A DNA stretch of 61,900 bases, from contig JAFZOK010000042.1 in the NCBI GenBank assembly GCA_017550655.1, positions 1 to 61,900 of the forward strand, read 5' to 3'. Below, in pieces: positions 53,241 through 60,616 of this stretch. The notes under the pieces were generated by a model that worked only from the letters and a program-made list of their open reading frames with translations, searched no databases and was not told where the DNA came from. How positions within the stretch are numbered: position 1 is the first letter of the stretch; each line of letters begins with the position of its first letter. The position numbers were made by a program, and so were the translations under genes. This DNA comes from Bacteroidales bacterium. Lineage in GTDB: Bacteria > Bacteroidota > Bacteroidia > Bacteroidales > UBA932.

Positions 53241-55040
53241 CTATTTTATTGTTACCACCTGAAGGAATTCCTTTGCGATACCCTGGGAGTCTGAGATTAA
53301 GATGATACAACGGCTGCCGTCTGAAAGGGTTGGGCCTAAGCACATTCCTTCGTAGTTGGCTAAGCTTGCTAAATTATCACCTCCTGTAATAAATGTTGCA
53401 AGCAAGCTTTTTCGTAGGATTCCTGCAGTATCGTGTACCGGGTCTACTACATAAAGTTTTGCAACTCCGTTTGCAGATGGTGGATATAGAACAGCCCTAA
53501 CCTCCCTTTCCAAGATGATCAGGCGGCCATCATCAAGTGCTGTCATAGCGGAAATTCCGTGAACATACTGATATGCTCCGGCACTGGAATATTGAGGTGC
53601 ATCCATCTGGTAGAGGAAGCGGCCGGAGGATGTCATTATTGGTTGGAAGTCTTCTCCAAAGCTCTGAAGTCTATGAAGACGAGGGATGAAATTATCTTTC
53701 TGTAACGGAGCCTCTGTTGTTGTCCAAAACTTATGAGTTGCTGCATTATAGGTAAAGGCCTCAAAGCCAGCATTTGCAGTTATTTTTTCAACTGCCATGT
53801 CTGCAGGAACTGTGAAGGAATTACCTGTAGCAACACCCGTATTATCGTACTCTCTAATAGACTGGTCTGCCTCTGCTGTTACGTAGAGTTTGCTGTTGTA
53901 ATATGCTACTCCTTCATTGTCCATATTGGTAACGCCAGAACTAGAAGTTCCTGGCATAACAGAAGTTGAGATTGCACCTACAACGCCCGCTCCATCAATC
54001 GGGATGGTAAAGCTTACCAATCCGCCGCCATTTAGTTTATCATCTACTACGGCATAGTTATTTTCGCCCAACCAAACAATTGCGGAATACTGTCCGAGGC
54101 CTGTGCCAAAATTCTTCTGTTCCAGAATATTAACGGTAAAACCGTGGCTGTAACCTGTTGGTGCAATTTGGTTTGCAGCGTAACGATATGCTTTTCCGGC
54201 CTCTAAATTTTTTCCATCTACTCTAACTGAGTAAATGTCATCTCCGCTGTGAGAAACTATTGCCCAGGAATCTGTGGAGAAGTTCTGCGGAGCCATTGCT
54301 GCCCAAAGAGTTAAGATGTTTCCAGATGGAACAGTTACTCCTGTTGTGGTCAAGGTCATCTTTGGTGATGTTGATGCTGTGGTCAGAGGATTTGTTGCCT
54401 TTGTTACATCTACATTTGCAGTCTGAATAACCTCGTTATACATCGGGATAATATCTACGCTGCTAACAGCCAGATCCTCAGTAAGTCCGCCCATCTTCAT
54501 CCTTACAAATGAGCCTATGTGATTGAAACTGAAGTCTGCTCCGGAAACAGTTGCCACGGCAGAGGCGTACATATAATCTTTGCTCATCGGGGAGACCATA
54601 TCATTATCTGCTGTAAGCGTCTGCGAAGCGTAACTTATTGGTACTTCGGTCTTCTCAGTTGCAGCAGATGCGTATGGGAAGAAGGAATAATATATATCTC
54701 CGGGTATAAGATTAAAACCTCCGCCATTAAAAGTTGCGCTGCTGGTTCCGGTTCCGCCGGTTAGGTTAAAGAGTGCGAAACCGTCTGTGGTTGAGTAAAC
54801 TCCGGTCTGGTCACCGGCACTCCAAACAAAAGAGAGACCGGTTGATTCATTTACAACCATCGCGGATTTTGTTTCTCCGGCAAAGGAGACAGGCGGAGTA
54901 ACCATAGTGACTTTTGCAGTTTTGCCCCCAATATCCGGCGTAATCACGTCTGGCTCAAGGCCTTGTGAGGACTGCTTTGTACATGAAAAGAGGAAGACAA
55001 CAAATGATGATGCTATGAGCAATCTTGTTATGTTTTTCAT
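53241..55040 (-). CDS. lipoprotein with fimbrillin-like N-terminal and phytase-like propeller (paralog 2)
   Basis: 599 residues from the start at 55040, chosen because a strong GGAGGT lies eight nt upstream and because it opens a lipoprotein signal peptide (MKNITRLLIASSFVVFLFSC). Residues ~40-290 look like a fimbrillin-like adhesin domain (SLAWSAGDQTGVYS-type strand, GDIYYSFFPYA, RYAANQIAPTG). Residues ~300-599 are the same propeller as paralog 1: NNYAVVDDKLNGGGL, DNEGVAYYNSKLYVTAEADQSIREY, ANYEGMCLGPTL. Probably surface-exposed. The 51-residue peptide gene ends 14 nt upstream. Confidence 0.85.
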   Translation of the reverse strand: MKNITRLLIASSFVVFLFSCTKQSSQGLEPDVITPDIGGKTAKVTMVTPPVSFAGETKSAMVVNESTGLSFVWSAGDQTGVYSTTDGFALFNLTGGTGTSSATFNGGGFNLIPGDIYYSFFPYASAATEKTEVPISYASQTLTADNDMVSPMSKDYMYASAVATVSGADFSFNHIGSFVRMKMGGLTEDLAVSSVDIIPMYNEVIQTANVDVTKATNPLTTASTSPKMTLTTTGVTVPSGNILTLWAAMAPQNFSTDSWAIVSHSGDDIYSVRVDGKNLEAGKAYRYAANQIAPTGYSHGFTVNILEQKNFGTGLGQYSAIVWLGENNYAVVDDKLNGGGLVSFTIPIDGAGVVGAISTSVMPGTSSSGVTNMDNEGVAYYNSKLYVTAEADQSIREYDNTGVATGNSFTVPADMAVEKITANAGFEAFTYNAATHKFWTTTEAPLQKDNFIPRLHRLQSFGEDFQPIMTSSGRFLYQMDAPQYSSAGAYQYVHGISAMTALDDGRLIILEREVRAVLYPPSANGVAKLYVVDPVHDTAGILRKSLLATFITGGDNLASLANYEGMCLGPTLSDGSRCIILISDSQGIAKEFLQVVTIK

Positions 55041-55054
55041 AATGACCTCCTTTT

Positions 55055-55210
55055 TTAACCTGCCCAAGGCATGCCCGGAATATCGCCGGAACCGTTTGAT
55101 GTAGCTATAACACTCTCTGTTTGAATCTTTAAAATCTCTGCGATAGGAGGAGAGTACTCCCCCAGAGACTTATTGCACTCTTTTGAATGGTGCGGAGCGT
55201 GCTTTGTCAT
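55055..55210 (-). CDS. 51-residue peptide gene, unannotated small protein
   Basis: ATG at 55210, TAA at 55055-55057, 51 residues. The product starts MTKHAPHHSKECNKSLGEYS, continues with a helical middle (PPIAEILKIQTESVIATSNG) and ends GSGDIPGMPWAG. No signal peptide is visible. The shape (PP-x-ExLxIxTExVIAxS and a C-terminal GMPWAG-type end) matches a class of short Bacteroidales proteins I recall near surface-protein genes, though no function is known. It lies between an exported C1B peptidase gene (stop 22 nt upstream) and the fimbrillin-like lipoprotein gene (14 nt downstream), so all three are probably cotranscribed. Confidence 0.65.
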   Translation of the reverse strand: MTKHAPHHSKECNKSLGEYSPPIAEILKIQTESVIATSNGSGDIPGMPWAG

Positions 55211-55232
55211 AAGCAGTTATGTTTTTTGTTAA

Positions 55233-56435
55233 TTACTTTACGGCTTTCTGAAGTTTCTTGGGAAGGGCGTGGCGGTTGAGGAAAATGTAGGTGGTATTCA
55301 GAGCAATGTAATCTTTTGACATATACCATGTTCCTTTGTATGGGCCAATCTCGCCCCAAGTGTTCTTAACAAGGTAAAATGGGCGGCCGTTCTCGTCAAC
55401 CGCCTTGCCGTAGATAAGCATTACGTGGTCGTATGTGAAGGTCCAGTCATCCCACTGTTCCTGCCTGAGTTGCTGAAGACGAGAGGTTTGCGCCTGAGGG
55501 TCTGCAGAAGCTGCTGTCTGGCCGGTGATGATATTCAGCAGGCTGTCCGGCAGGTCTGATACTGCAGGTTGAATATTGAAGTTGCCGGAAACATCTCCGC
55601 CCCATGCAACGGTAAAGCCCTTATCCAGAGCATAATCCAAGGCAGCCATAAGTTCATCTATCGGGATATTATAGCTTGGTTTCAGACGCCACTTGTAAGG
55701 CGCTTCAATTACAAACCACTGATTAAAAGGATGATGCGTATAACTGGTAATGCTCACATAGTCATCCACATCCAACTGAAGGCTCGCTGCAAACTCCATT
55801 GGTGTCCAGGTACGGCCCTCGTACTCAAAGGTTTCCGGGCAGCGGCCAACGTACTTCTCAATCACGGCCTGCACGCTGTCTTTCCAGTGAGCCTTAGGTT
55901 CCTTGTTGCGCAGAGGCGCCTGCTCTTCTGTGGTGAAACGGTTAAGTTCACGTGGACCGTTACTCCATACCGCACTAATGACCTCACGCTCAAATTCAGG
56001 GAAGAAAACCCTAAAGTTTGCCAGCGTATCTCCTGTTAATGAGCCAGGTGCAGGCATGGCATCCTCAGGACAAATTCCGTGATTGCGGATCACATCCACC
56101 ACATCATCACATGAGCCACCCTCAGATATCTGGCTGTAACCATGCATCCTCACATAGTGCGTTGCGTTGTCCATATAATCTTTGTTCACCACAAACATCT
56201 CACAGAGGTCATACGTCTTGCCGGTCTTTCTAAGTATCTCAGCCTCAAGGAAACCCAGCGTTCCATAATCCCAGCAGGTTCCGCTGCGCCACTGGTTCTT
56301 TATAGAGGTTATTGGAAGTTGCTTAAGGATGGTAAAGGTCTTAGTGGATGGATTTTGACCGGCTGTATGCTGAGCCAGTGCGCTCTGCCAAACCATCGTG
56401 AAAACTAAAAGAATTGTAAGTGCGAGTCTTTTCAT
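55233..56435 (-). CDS. exported C1B-family cysteine peptidase
   Basis: 400 residues from the Met at 56435 (MKRLALTILLVFTMVWQSAL, signal peptide); an upstream Met at 56480 would overlap the preceding gene. Catalytic set: Gln48 and Cys54 in IKNQWRSGTCWDYG, His in YDHVMLIYG near 345 and Asn in VKNTWGE near 365. It differs from the 36574 gene in the loop after Cys and in length. The adjacent peptide gene makes the peptide a possible substrate, purely by proximity. Confidence 0.85.
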   Translation of the reverse strand: MKRLALTILLVFTMVWQSALAQHTAGQNPSTKTFTILKQLPITSIKNQWRSGTCWDYGTLGFLEAEILRKTGKTYDLCEMFVVNKDYMDNATHYVRMHGYSQISEGGSCDDVVDVIRNHGICPEDAMPAPGSLTGDTLANFRVFFPEFEREVISAVWSNGPRELNRFTTEEQAPLRNKEPKAHWKDSVQAVIEKYVGRCPETFEYEGRTWTPMEFAASLQLDVDDYVSITSYTHHPFNQWFVIEAPYKWRLKPSYNIPIDELMAALDYALDKGFTVAWGGDVSGNFNIQPAVSDLPDSLLNIITGQTAASADPQAQTSRLQQLRQEQWDDWTFTYDHVMLIYGKAVDENGRPFYLVKNTWGEIGPYKGTWYMSKDYIALNTTYIFLNRHALPKKLQKAVK

Positions 56436-56464
56436 AACGTTCATTTTTGTAAAGATAATGAAAA

Positions 56465-57058
56465 TTACCGCAATTCCCATTGCACCAGCAACGGACTCAG
56501 GTGAATCTTTCTTGGAAAACCGTTATTCCCCTGAATTTTATACTCTTCCGCCGTTCCGGGCGGCATAATCCTATCCAGCGTTGCATTCAGAGTGGAGGCA
56601 TTTTCACTATACGCATTGCTCTCCAGACTCATCAGCCTCTGCACCCGCCTGTGCCTGTCTTCCGCTGCCACATTGGGAGAAATTACCGCATAAATTCTCT
56701 CCAGCTCATCAGTGAACAAGTCCCTATGTTTCAGCAGAATACCTTCAGGGTGCCTCAAGAACAAAATGAAAAGCGCCTTAACAAGGGGGCGGAATGGAAT
56801 CGCCTGACCCTCAGCACTCTGCAAGTGTACATCATAACTTTTGTCAATGAAGAGCTTTGTTAGGTTCAAACTATTCTCTATCGCGATAGTTTTCAGCCTC
56901 TTCTGCGCCTGTTCAATTAGAGCAAGCAAATCGGCTGCCTCCATCCCCTCCAACATCCTTGAATAGTCAGATTCAACGGACTCCTCAAACAGTTCTTCCG
57001 TTCCCGCAAACAACAGCAGCCAAGCCACTTGCGCCTGTGTGCCAGCAAAATTTTCCAT
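56465..57058 (-). CDS. uncharacterised protein, paralog of the divergent gene
   Basis: 197 residues, cytoplasmic. The C-terminal ~110 residues (ALFILFLRHPEGI...LERIYAVI...) match the product of 57202-57552: both have (A/T)L(F/Y)xLFLxHPEGI, then an (E)L..(I/T)Y segment, a paired helix and an I-(R/H)-(R/L) ending. The first ~85 residues are helical and have no counterpart. I do not know the family function. Divergent promoters lie between the two genes; start at 57058 suits the -7 box at 57077-57084. Confidence 0.75.
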   Translation of the reverse strand: MENFAGTQAQVAWLLLFAGTEELFEESVESDYSRMLEGMEAADLLALIEQAQKRLKTIAIENSLNLTKLFIDKSYDVHLQSAEGQAIPFRPLVKALFILFLRHPEGILLKHRDLFTDELERIYAVISPNVAAEDRHRRVQRLMSLESNAYSENASTLNATLDRIMPPGTAEEYKIQGNNGFPRKIHLSPLLVQWELR

Positions 57059-57076
57059 AACATCACATATCTTCTA

Positions 57077-57183
57077 CAAAGTTAAACAGATCATACAGTA
57101 ATACAATATAAATTTGATAATAAAAGTCAAGCAATTACAAGCTTGTAATCCCTTTTTTATTGCAGCTGCACACCATAGTTTTG
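57077..57183. promoter_or_regulatory. divergent promoter region with a 16-bp perfect palindrome
   Basis: Minus strand: -7 TAACTTTG at 57084-57077 and TTG at 57106-57104, spacer 19. Plus strand: TAAATTTG at 57109-57116 and TAGTTTTG at 57176-57183 are candidate -7 boxes, the second leaving an 18-nt leader to 57202. The palindrome ATTACAAGCTTGTAAT is at 57134-57149, midway between the two genes. Confidence 0.55.
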
Positions 57184-57201
57184 CAATCAAACAACACAGC
57201 A

Positions 57202-57552
57202 ATGAATATCTCCCTCAACCCAATTGAGCGAACACTATACAACCTGTTCCTTGCCCACCCGGAAGGCATCCATTCAGACAACTTGGTACTTCACTGGAAA
57301 GAGCTGTGTATCACCTATTCACGCGAATCCCACTATGATGACCCAGAACTTAGAGAAGAGAAAATTGAATCACTCTGCGCAGAATCAAAAACGGTCTTTT
57401 ACACCAACGTTTCCCGCATCAAAAAGAAGTTTGTGAAAGTACTCGGCAGCCGCACCTCCAAGAGCATAATCATCAGAAGAGACCAAAAATCAGGCCTTTA
57501 CAAAATCTCCAACATCCCCAAAGCCAGACTCCTTTACCCCCAAAGGGTATGA
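57202..57552 (+). CDS. uncharacterised protein, paralog of the divergent gene
   Basis: 116 residues from the Met at 57202 (MNISLNPIERTLYNLFLAHP), preferred over 57160 because of the -7 box at 57176-57183. It corresponds to the C-terminal domain of the 56465-57058 product, from LFLAHPEGI to the ending LYPQRV. The C-terminal half is strongly basic (FTPTNVSRIKKKFVKVLGSR region), compatible with nucleic acid binding. A winged-helix fold is possible but not shown. Confidence 0.75.
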   Translation: MNISLNPIERTLYNLFLAHPEGIHSDNLVLHWKELCITYSRESHYDDPELREEKIESLCAESKTVFYTNVSRIKKKFVKVLGSRTSKSIIIRRDQKSGLYKISNIPKARLLYPQRV

Positions 57553-57587
57553 TTTCAAAGTCTCAATTTAAGAATTTTCAATTACAA

Positions 57588-57619
57588 TTTGTGTTAATCA
57601 AAATAATAATATAACTTTG
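57588..57619 (+). promoter_or_regulatory. promoter of the toxin-antitoxin operon
   Basis: TTTG at 57588-57591, 20-nt spacer, TAACTTTG at 57612-57619, 42 nt before the toxin start codon. Confidence 0.7.
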
Positions 57620-57661
57620 CAATATGAATTAACACTTACAGTATATTAAAATGAAAACTCA

Positions 57662-57997
57662 ATGCAAGTCACATATAAAACAACAGAATTACAAAGATAC
57701 GCTGAAGACAGTAAGTACAGCTTAAGAAATCTGGGCACTATTAAGTCAAACAATTACACTAAAAGGATTGTAGCTCTAATGTCAGCTCAATCGCTTGAAG
57801 ATGTAAGAAATTTACCTGGAAACTATCATGAGTTAACGGGAGATAGAAAAGGACAATGGGCATGCAGTCTTGATGGGAATAATAGAATGGTCTTTACGCC
57901 TCATGAAGACCCCATTCCAACTAATCCAGATGGCCAGTACATCTGGAGTGAAATTAAAGGAGTAGAAATAATAGAAATAGTAGATTATCACAAATGA
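57662..57997 (+). CDS. higB: HigB/RelE-family toxin
   Basis: 111 residues. The RelE/HigB core is visible: SLEDVRNLPGNYHELTGDRKGQWACSLDGNNRMVFTP and the C-terminal IEIVDYHK, which carries the conserved Tyr/His. HigB toxins are ribosome-dependent mRNA interferases. Gene order toxin first is characteristic of hig. Overlaps the antitoxin gene by four bases (ATGA). Confidence 0.88.
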   Translation: MQVTYKTTELQRYAEDSKYSLRNLGTIKSNNYTKRIVALMSAQSLEDVRNLPGNYHELTGDRKGQWACSLDGNNRMVFTPHEDPIPTNPDGQYIWSEIKGVEIIEIVDYHK

Positions 57998-59091
57998 GTA
58001 TTAAAGCAAGTGCATCTAAACTAATTAGAGTACATCATCCCGGAGAAGCGCTTAAAGAAAAGTTAGAAGAGATGGGAATGAGTATTAAAGAATTTGCAAT
58101 TCGAGCTACCAAGCCGGAAAAAACAATTATTGCCGTCATTAACGGTAAGAGTTCAGTCACAAGCGAAATGGCTGTTTCGTTTGAGTCGGTCACCAAAATC
58201 CCGGCCTCTTTCTGGTTAAGAAACCAAGCACTATTTGATGAGTATCTAGTCAGATTAAAGAGAGAAGAAGATGCAAAAGCATCTATTGAATGGATGAGAC
58301 AATTCCCTTATGCTGAAATGGTGAAGCGTGGATGGATCGAGGCAGTTAAAACACCGGAAGAAAAAGTACGAAACCTTTTTGAGTTTTTTGGCGTCAGCAC
58401 AGAGAAAGCATGGGCAGATTACTATCTGAATCAACAGTTAAAAGTTGCTTTCCGCATCTCTCTAGCATCCACCAAGGATCCCCACGCCATGTCAGTTTGG
58501 CTTAGACAGGGAGAACTTCAGGCACAGAAAGAAGGCTTGAATACCACATTTGACGAGAAAGCATTGAAAGCAATGCTCCAAACTATGAAACAACTTATGG
58601 TTGATGAGCCAGATGATTTCTTCCTCCAACTCAAGGCACTCTGCCGTGCTTGCGGAGTTATCTTAATAGCTACACCAACCCTTCCCAAAGCCCCTATTAG
58701 CGGAGCAACAAGATGGATTAGAGATACACCTGTAATTCAATTATCCGGAAGATATAAAGGATATGACTACCTATGGTTCAACTTCTTCCATGAAGTTGGG
58801 CATATCCTTCTCCACGGTAAAAAGGAAATTTTCCTAGAAAATGCAGGATTGACCAATCAAGATCAAACAAAAGAAAATGAAGCAGATACGTTTGCTTCAG
58901 ATGTACTTCTTTCTCGTACCCACGAACACGAATTCCTTCGTAATTCCACGTTCACAGAGAAAGTTATTTTGGATGCTGCTAAGAAATACAACACTCATCC
59001 GTCAATCCTTGTAGGACGGCTCAAGCATCTGGGTATAATGAAGTATTGGCAGGGACAAGCGTTAAGTAAAAATGTTGATATATGTTCATGA
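57994..59091 (+). CDS. higA: HigA-type antitoxin fused to an ImmA/IrrE metallopeptidase domain
   Basis: 365 residues, far longer than the ~100 of a plain HigA. Residues ~12-90 form the HigA XRE fold (HHPGEALKEKLEEMGMSIKEFA, then the INGKSSVTSEMAVSFE helix). A spacer of ~130 residues follows, then an ImmA/IrrE (M78) domain with HEVGH at 266-270 and a downstream ENEADTFASDVLL Glu. In related families the protease domain cleaves a partner repressor. Overlaps the third gene by four bases. Confidence 0.88.
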   Translation: MSIKASASKLIRVHHPGEALKEKLEEMGMSIKEFAIRATKPEKTIIAVINGKSSVTSEMAVSFESVTKIPASFWLRNQALFDEYLVRLKREEDAKASIEWMRQFPYAEMVKRGWIEAVKTPEEKVRNLFEFFGVSTEKAWADYYLNQQLKVAFRISLASTKDPHAMSVWLRQGELQAQKEGLNTTFDEKALKAMLQTMKQLMVDEPDDFFLQLKALCRACGVILIATPTLPKAPISGATRWIRDTPVIQLSGRYKGYDYLWFNFFHEVGHILLHGKKEIFLENAGLTNQDQTKENEADTFASDVLLSRTHEHEFLRNSTFTEKVILDAAKKYNTHPSILVGRLKHLGIMKYWQGQALSKNVDICS

Positions 59092-59288
59092 AACGAAAGA
59101 ATAAGAAACAACTGATAATCACCCAACTAGATTATATCCGCGCGAACAGAAAAGCAGCACGAGAGGAAGAGATTCTTGCTCACGGAAAGCAAATAATTTT
59201 TAGAAGCAACCGTCATAAGTCCAAGAAGAAGTATGACCGAAAACAACTGAAGAAAAACATCATCGCAACAGATGATGTTTTTTCATAG
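59088..59288 (+). CDS. small basic protein, third gene of the TA operon
   Basis: 66 residues from the Met at 59088; its ATG overlaps the antitoxin TGA by four bases, favouring it over the Met at 59082. Lys/Arg-rich: MKRKNKKQLIITQLDYIRAN, then a stretch of SKKKYDRKQLKKN. No known domain. I recall similar 50-70 residue proteins downstream of Bacteroidales hig loci; no function is known. The stop codon lies inside the terminator tail. Confidence 0.7.
   Translation: MKRKNKKQLIITQLDYIRANRKAAREEEILAHGKQIIFRSNRHKSKKKYDRKQLKKNIIATDDVFS
59253..59284 (+). terminator. terminator of the TA operon, overlapping the third gene
   Basis: Stem AACATCATC / GATGATGTT with loop GCAACA, followed by six T residues. 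The stem is coding sequence for the last residues of the small basic protein. Confidence 0.85.
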
Positions 59289-59312
59289 TCTGCCAGCTAT
59301 AAAGAAAACACT

Positions 59313-59520
59313 TACACGCATCAGGAGGGCAAAAGGGCTATATCTAGAGCTATAACCAGAAGGCAGCAAGAACAAAATCTCAAACAAGAACAGAGATGTT
59401 TTGAAATATTTGAGGGGTGCCTTCTGCCTGTTAGCTAGAATCATCATTAGCAGTGATGATATCAAGGCCAAAGCATAGCTTCTTCTAGCCTTTTGTACAA
59501 GAACCCTCCTAATGCGCGTA
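59313..59520. repeat. non-coding stretch bounded by an imperfect inverted repeat
   Basis: Left TACACGCATCAGGAGGG then CAAAAGG (59313-59338) against right AGCCTTTTG...CCCTCCTAATGCGCGTA (59487-59520), two mismatches in 17 in the outer arm. Inner inverted repeats include AGAAGGCA / TGCCTTCT and ATCATCA / TGATGAT. No gene is apparent in 59289-59564. Confidence 0.5.
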
Positions 59521-59564
59521 TTCAGGATTAGCCCCTTAAGCAGGAACCTTCTCCTTAGTGTAAC

Positions 59565-60419
59565 TTATTCTGAGGCAGCTCTGTTGACCAACTCCACTGT
59601 TGGCTTTAAAGCTTCAGGAATCACAATCTTGAGTTTCTTTATCTTATTCTCGTATTCAAGAAGCACCTTATCACGCTTCGCTTTCATCTCCTTACAAGCC
59701 AGTTGATAATCCTCCAATTTTTCCCGAGTGCGGGCACTCGCCGTCTCTTCTATAGACGCTTTCAGTTTATTGAACTCTGCTTGCGCACGACGATACATTT
59801 TTTGCATAGAAAAGAAAGCCGTATCAACGTCCTCCGCAGTAAAGGTAGTGCTAAAGGTATTGATTTCTGCATCTGCCCCACTTCCTGCCACAATGGCCGG
59901 ATTTTTCTTTCTCTTAAAGAACTCCTTACGAGCTTTGGCTATCACACCATCGGGATGAATGTATTGACCGAATGTTGCAGCACGGGCCTCCAATGTAAAG
60001 TAGTGAGCCTGCTCTTCCTCTGAGAGAGAGGCAACTACATCCTCCAAGGAAACATGTATTGGATACACCGGATTCACCAACTCACTATGGCCACTTTTAA
60101 TCATTTGGTCAATATAATCCATCTTTGCTTTTTCCTTCATCATTTCTTCCTTTGCCTTGATTCCCTCACGAAGATAAGCAATCAAAGACTTCAATTGAGC
60201 AATTTGTTTCAGAGCCGGTTCAACAGCTGTCAAATCCTCCTTAGCAGATTCATTTTCAATTCGGAAGACTTGGCCTCCGGACGCCAGAGTATAATCTCTG
60301 TTTTGAAGTCGAAGGGAAGATAACTGAGCCTCCAACTTCTCATACATCTCTTTGGCAATATTAGCCAGGTGGTTAGCAGAGGTCTTCGTAAGACCCGTTT
60401 CATTCAGTATTGCATTCAT
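59565..60419 (-). CDS. coiled-coil protein of unknown function
   Basis: 284 residues from the Met at 60419 (MNAILNETGLTKTSANHLAN); a farther Met at 60473 would start upstream of the predicted transcription start. Predicted mostly helical with coiled coils (LKSLIAYLREGIKAKEEMMKEKAKMD and the C-terminal EKLEDYQLACKEMKAKRDKVLLEYENKIKKL stretches, quoted in part). Gln/Glu/Lys-rich, no membrane segment. Family not recognised. Divergent from the metallophosphoesterase gene across a double-palindrome region. Confidence 0.7.
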   Translation of the reverse strand: MNAILNETGLTKTSANHLANIAKEMYEKLEAQLSSLRLQNRDYTLASGGQVFRIENESAKEDLTAVEPALKQIAQLKSLIAYLREGIKAKEEMMKEKAKMDYIDQMIKSGHSELVNPVYPIHVSLEDVVASLSEEEQAHYFTLEARAATFGQYIHPDGVIAKARKEFFKRKKNPAIVAGSGADAEINTFSTTFTAEDVDTAFFSMQKMYRRAQAEFNKLKASIEETASARTREKLEDYQLACKEMKAKRDKVLLEYENKIKKLKIVIPEALKPTVELVNRAASE

Positions 60420-60442
60420 ATCATTCGTATGTTTTTCTGCTG

Positions 60443-60474
60443 CAAAGATACGCCCACAACGCTCCCTCTGCAAA
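60443..60474 (-). promoter_or_regulatory. promoter of the coiled-coil protein gene
   Basis: Minus strand: TTTG at 60474-60471, 20-nt spacer, TATCTTTG at 60450-60443. The TTTG is inside the outer arm of palindrome 1. Confidence 0.65.
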
Positions 60475-60499
60475 TCGTTGCAAGGTTTGCAACAATTTG
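60470..60499. promoter_or_regulatory. palindrome 1 of the divergent double operator
   Basis: GCAAATCGTTGCA, AGGTT, TGCAACAATTTG: dyad with one internal mismatch. Same architecture and loop as palindrome 2. Confidence 0.65.
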
Positions 60500-60541
60500 G
60501 AAATCAAAAGAAAAAGCCTATTAGAAAAATCTCGCAAAGAA

Positions 60542-60572
60542 GCAAATCATTGCAAGGTTTGCAATGATTTGC
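60542..60572. promoter_or_regulatory. palindrome 2 of the divergent double operator
   Basis: GCAAATCATTGCA, AGGTT, TGCAATGATTTGC: perfect 13-bp arms. Its right arm contains TTTG at 60568-60571, the -33 position for CATTTTTG at 60592-60599 (spacer 20). Confidence 0.7.
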
Positions 60573-60599
60573 AGAGCTCAAATTCAATATTCATTTTTG
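60568..60599 (+). promoter_or_regulatory. promoter of the metallophosphoesterase gene
   Basis: TTTG at 60568-60571, 20-nt spacer, CATTTTTG at 60592-60599 (one base off TAnnTTTG), 18 nt before the start codon. Confidence 0.5.
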
Positions 60600-60616
60600 T
60601 AGGAAAATATTAAACT

